16,889 nucleotides of DNA. Origin: an uncultured Prevotellaceae bacterium. Its GTDB lineage: Bacteria; Bacteroidota; Bacteroidia; Bacteroidales; Muribaculaceae. The DNA lies in the NCBI GenBank assembly GCA_905210415.1, contig CAJLWM010000044.1, forward strand, positions 1 through 16,889, read 5' to 3'. The notes beneath the pieces are model-generated. The model was not told the DNA's origin, made no database searches, and worked only from the letters and a program-made list of their open reading frames with translations. Position 1 is the stretch's first letter, and every line of letters begins with the position of its first letter. The translations under genes and the position numbers were made by a program. Positions 15,401-16,889 of the stretch are shown piece by piece.

Positions 15401-15572
15401 CGGTCATGGCGTTGGCACCATTGTATGTGGTGGAAACGCGCACTGTTGGTGGCGCAATATCAGGATATTGTTCCACTGGTAGGCTCGTGAGGCCTATCAA
15501 ACCCAGTATCACTATAAAAATTGATATTACGGTAGAAAGTACCGGGCGTTTTATAAATGTATCTAATTTCAT
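12402..15572 (-). CDS. RND multidrug efflux transporter, AcrB/MexB (HAE1) type
   Basis: This proton-driven inner-membrane pump exports drugs, bile salts or other amphiphiles through the outer-membrane channel. The 1056-aa length and architecture are those of HAE1 pumps: twelve membrane helices and two large periplasmic loops (about 30-335 and 560-870). The proton relay is intact, with D405/D406 in TM4 (AIVVDDAIVVVEAV) and K938 in TM10 (LIGLLAKNAILIVEFA). The first helix block MKLDTFIKRPVLSTVISIFIV and the site SLPVEQYPDIAPP (30-42) are classic. Conserved GPNEDTG-like GLVPNEDTGT opens the second loop. A strong GGAGGA ribosome site lies 7 bases before the start. The substrate range cannot be read from sequence, and heavy-metal (CusA) type is excluded by motif and length. 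Confidence 0.96.
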   Translation of the reverse strand: MKLDTFIKRPVLSTVISIFIVILGLIGLTSLPVEQYPDIAPPTVRVSTTYNGANAMTVLNSVIAPLEESINGALNMTYMTSSATNNGNAEITVYFKQGYDPDMAAIDVQNRVSQATSMLPAEVTRVGVTTQKRQTSMLVVMSLYSLNDEYPVDFLENYMNINVVPVIKRIAGVGDAMVMGADYSMRIWLKPEVMAQYNLMPSDISAALADQNIEAAPGQFGDQGKQSFQYVLRYKGRLATPEEFDKIVVRADNNGNVLYLKDVADVELGRLSYGFENHINGHKGVTAIVFQSPGSNASDIVEKVLNVVDECKGNLPPGLAIDVPMNVNTFLQASIDELIKTLIEAFILVFLVVYVFLQDLRSTLIPAIAIPVSLVGAFALLYAMGFSINLLTLAALVLAIAIVVDDAIVVVEAVHAKLDEGYKSSRQAAMDAMSEIGSAIISITLVMMLVFIPVSFMPGTEGVFYKQFGLTMAFAIGISAINALTLSPALCALLLKPHTEGEEKTTFVGRFHIAFNTAYDSMLDRYRGAVANLIKVKRVAWIVVAGAVALLIWLMSVTPSGLVPNEDTGTIMAVVNMPPATSQEKTLEVMGRVDSIIGTIPAVKTRVMIQGYSFAGGEGNTYGSFIIDLKDWKERSKEESADNIVKQLYGIVGGQVKDGQVMFFAPPMITGYGASNGFEVQLQDKTGGDINKFFQIEQQFLGALNQRPEIQMAYSSFNPTFPQYMVSVDAAKCAKAGVGTSTVLSVLQGYYGGMYVSNFSRFGKLYRVMLQGAPESRISPETLNSVKVRTASGMSPITDFISLSRVYGPDMMTRFNLFTSISVSGTPNPGYTSGEAIAAIREVAAEVLPQGYSFEFSGLTREEDSSASGSTGIIFGLCLVFVYLILSALYESYILPLSVVLSIPLGLMGSFVFAGIFGVANNIYLKIALIMLIGLLAKNAILIVEFALDRRKQGMGIVEAAVSGTSARLRPILMTSLAMIVGLLPLMFANGVGANGNNALGTGAIGGMLFGTVLQVFIVPLLFVIFQSLQERFKPMKWKDTDPVEMTKEIEQYESK

Positions 15573-15579
15573 TAGTTTT

Positions 15580-15585
15580 TCCTCC
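15580..15585 (-). promoter_or_regulatory. Strong Shine-Dalgarno GGAGGA for the RND pump gene
   Basis: Read on the minus strand, 15585 to 15580 is GGAGGA with a 7-base spacer to the ATG at 15572. Most other starts in the window lack such a site, so the pump may be translated more independently of its upstream neighbour. Confidence 0.7.
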
Positions 15586-15625
15586 GTTTTACTAAGAGTG
15601 AATCTTTTCCTTTTCTGCTATCTTC

Positions 15626-16774
15626 TCACTTAGCGGCTTTGGCTTCGCCTTTGGCGATGGCTGTGCCTTCACGCACTGCCACGCCCACGCCTTCGGTCAC
15701 AATCACTTCGCCAACCTTCAATCCGTCTCTTACCACGTATTGCTTGCCGTTGTCGATTGGGTCTACCTTGATGATGCGGGCATGTGCTATGCTTGAGTCG
15801 TTCACCACATACACATACTTCATGTCTTGCACTTCGTAAGTGGCTTGTTGTGGAATCAATATCACGTTGCTGGCTTGCTGTGGAATGAGCACATTGCCTG
15901 TAGAACCACTGCGGAGCATGCCGTTTTTGTTGTCGAACAACGCGCGCACCGTGGCTGTACCAGTGGTGGCATTGAGCACACCCGACACGGTTGACACCTT
16001 GCCAGTGAATGGATATATTGTGCCGTCAGAGAGGCGCAATTTCACTTCTGGCATCTCATTGATGGCTGCCTGCATGGTGCGAGTGCCGTTTTGGGTCATC
16101 TCCAACACATCTTTTTCGTTGAATGAGAAATAAGCATATACCTTAGAGTTGTCTGACACTGTGGTGAGTGCTTGTGCCGATGATGGGCTGGCAAGCGATC
16201 CCTCACGATTTGGTATCAAGCCCACCACGCCATCGCATGGTGCTACCACTGTGGCGTAAGAAAGGTTTTTGCGGGCATTCACCAATTGTGCCTTTGCCTG
16301 ATTGAGCGATGCTTCGGCTGACTGCAGACTGAGTGTTGCTGTCTGATATTCATAATCGCTGATAATATTCTTCTCAAATAGCTTGCGCTTATTGTCGGCT
16401 GTTAGGCGTGCTGTTGACACTTGTGCCTTAGCTGATGCTACCAACGCTTCGGCCGAACGAACTGCCGACTCATACTGAACCTTGTCGATTTCAAACAGTG
16501 CTTGGCCCTTGCGCACATGTTGACCCTCGTCAACCAATACGCGAGTGATGAAGCCCGACACTTGTGGACGAATTTCTACGTCTGTTTTACCCTTGATAGT
16601 GGCTGGATAAGTAGCATTAATCTCAGTAGAGTTCAATGCTATTGTCATTGTTTCCACTTGTTGTGGCGCTGCACCGGCTTGTTGCTGTTGCTTATCACCT
16701 CCACACGAGGTAACAACGCATGCGGCGGCGGCCAAACCTAATAAACCTAATAAATTTTTCTTGAAACGATTCAT
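15626..16774 (-). CDS. RND periplasmic adaptor (membrane fusion) lipoprotein, AcrA/MexA type
   Basis: This protein links the inner-membrane pump to the outer-membrane channel. The N-terminus is a lipoprotein signal with lipobox VTSC (Cys24), followed by a Q-rich linker. A lipoyl half-motif with IRPQVSGFITRVLVDEGQHVRKGQALFEID (about 67-97), a helical hairpin (about 98-170) with repeated AEA/AKAQ heptads and the returning lipoyl half (about 172-190, VVAPCDGVVG) follow. The beta-barrel and membrane-proximal domains reach to about 370. The 382-aa length is normal. It is the first gene of the operon, 53 bases before the pump gene. The -7 box at 16838-16845 gives a leader of about 57 bases. No local TetR/MarR regulator is visible, but the window ends 115 bases upstream. 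Confidence 0.94.
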   Translation of the reverse strand: MNRFKKNLLGLLGLAAAACVVTSCGGDKQQQQAGAAPQQVETMTIALNSTEINATYPATIKGKTDVEIRPQVSGFITRVLVDEGQHVRKGQALFEIDKVQYESAVRSAEALVASAKAQVSTARLTADNKRKLFEKNIISDYEYQTATLSLQSAEASLNQAKAQLVNARKNLSYATVVAPCDGVVGLIPNREGSLASPSSAQALTTVSDNSKVYAYFSFNEKDVLEMTQNGTRTMQAAINEMPEVKLRLSDGTIYPFTGKVSTVSGVLNATTGTATVRALFDNKNGMLRSGSTGNVLIPQQASNVILIPQQATYEVQDMKYVYVVNDSSIAHARIIKVDPIDNGKQYVVRDGLKVGEVIVTEGVGVAVREGTAIAKGEAKAAK

Positions 16775-16837
16775 AATACTTAAACTAAACTGTTTGTTAT
16801 CAAATTTTTTCGTATTCTATTTTCTATATTTCGACTG

Positions 16838-16845
16838 CAAAGTTA
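16838..16845 (-). promoter_or_regulatory. Predicted -7 box (TAACTTTG) for the efflux operon
   Basis: Read on the minus strand, 16845 to 16838 is TAACTTTG, an exact TAnnTTTG match. A TTTC lies about 20 bases upstream as an imperfect -33 element. It is the most complete promoter candidate in the window and would drive adaptor, pump, channel and probably lpxA. Confidence 0.6.
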
Positions 16846-16889
16846 CTACAAAAAAGTGAAATGCGGAAAGATATAGTGATAGAATTGAG

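Overview
The window looks like a chromosomal piece of a member of the order Bacteroidales (phylum Bacteroidota). Most leaders carry a TAnnTTTG -7 box and start codons mostly lack a Shine-Dalgarno sequence. The gene content also fits: a GH92 glycosidase, a Bacteroides-type LpxA, a Lys1-like carboxynorspermidine dehydrogenase, a PepSY-like lipoprotein next to an OmpR-type two-component system, and a lipoprotein RND efflux pump. A gut Muribaculaceae- or Prevotella-like organism is plausible, but the family cannot be fixed from sequence alone.

Layout. At 1-153 there is a short repeat pair, followed by a CorA-family divalent cation transporter on the minus strand (154-1080). The apparently empty 1081-1916 stretch holds a minus-strand reading frame with its own -7 box. 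It reads either as two tiny adjacent genes (49 and 58 aa) or as one membrane-protein gene cut by two in-frame TGA codons. A plus-strand carboxynorspermidine dehydrogenase for polyamine synthesis follows (1917-3149) and ends at a strong hairpin terminator. Next, on the minus strand, is a large secreted GH92 protein with a C-terminal LamG-like domain (3278-6466), with no SusC/SusD genes in view. A minus-strand PepSY-like lipoprotein (6708-7637) is divergent from a response regulator/histidine kinase pair (7916-9864, 4-base overlap). Their shared promoter region carries four 11-bp direct repeats, a good candidate operator. The right third is a minus-strand cluster: membrane fusion lipoprotein, RND pump, outer-membrane channel lipoprotein, then lpxA, with gaps of only 29-53 bases. 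This suggests an efflux operon that also carries the first enzyme of lipid A synthesis.

Working together. Several genes concern the envelope: the efflux pump exports small molecules across both membranes, LpxA supplies the outer-membrane lipid, and the PepSY lipoprotein with its divergent kinase/regulator looks like a self-contained envelope-sensing module. A palindromic element with core CCAAATCG...CGATTTGG recurs at four places, three of them close behind stop codons of minus-strand genes. No rRNA, tRNA, CRISPR array, transposase or phage gene was found.
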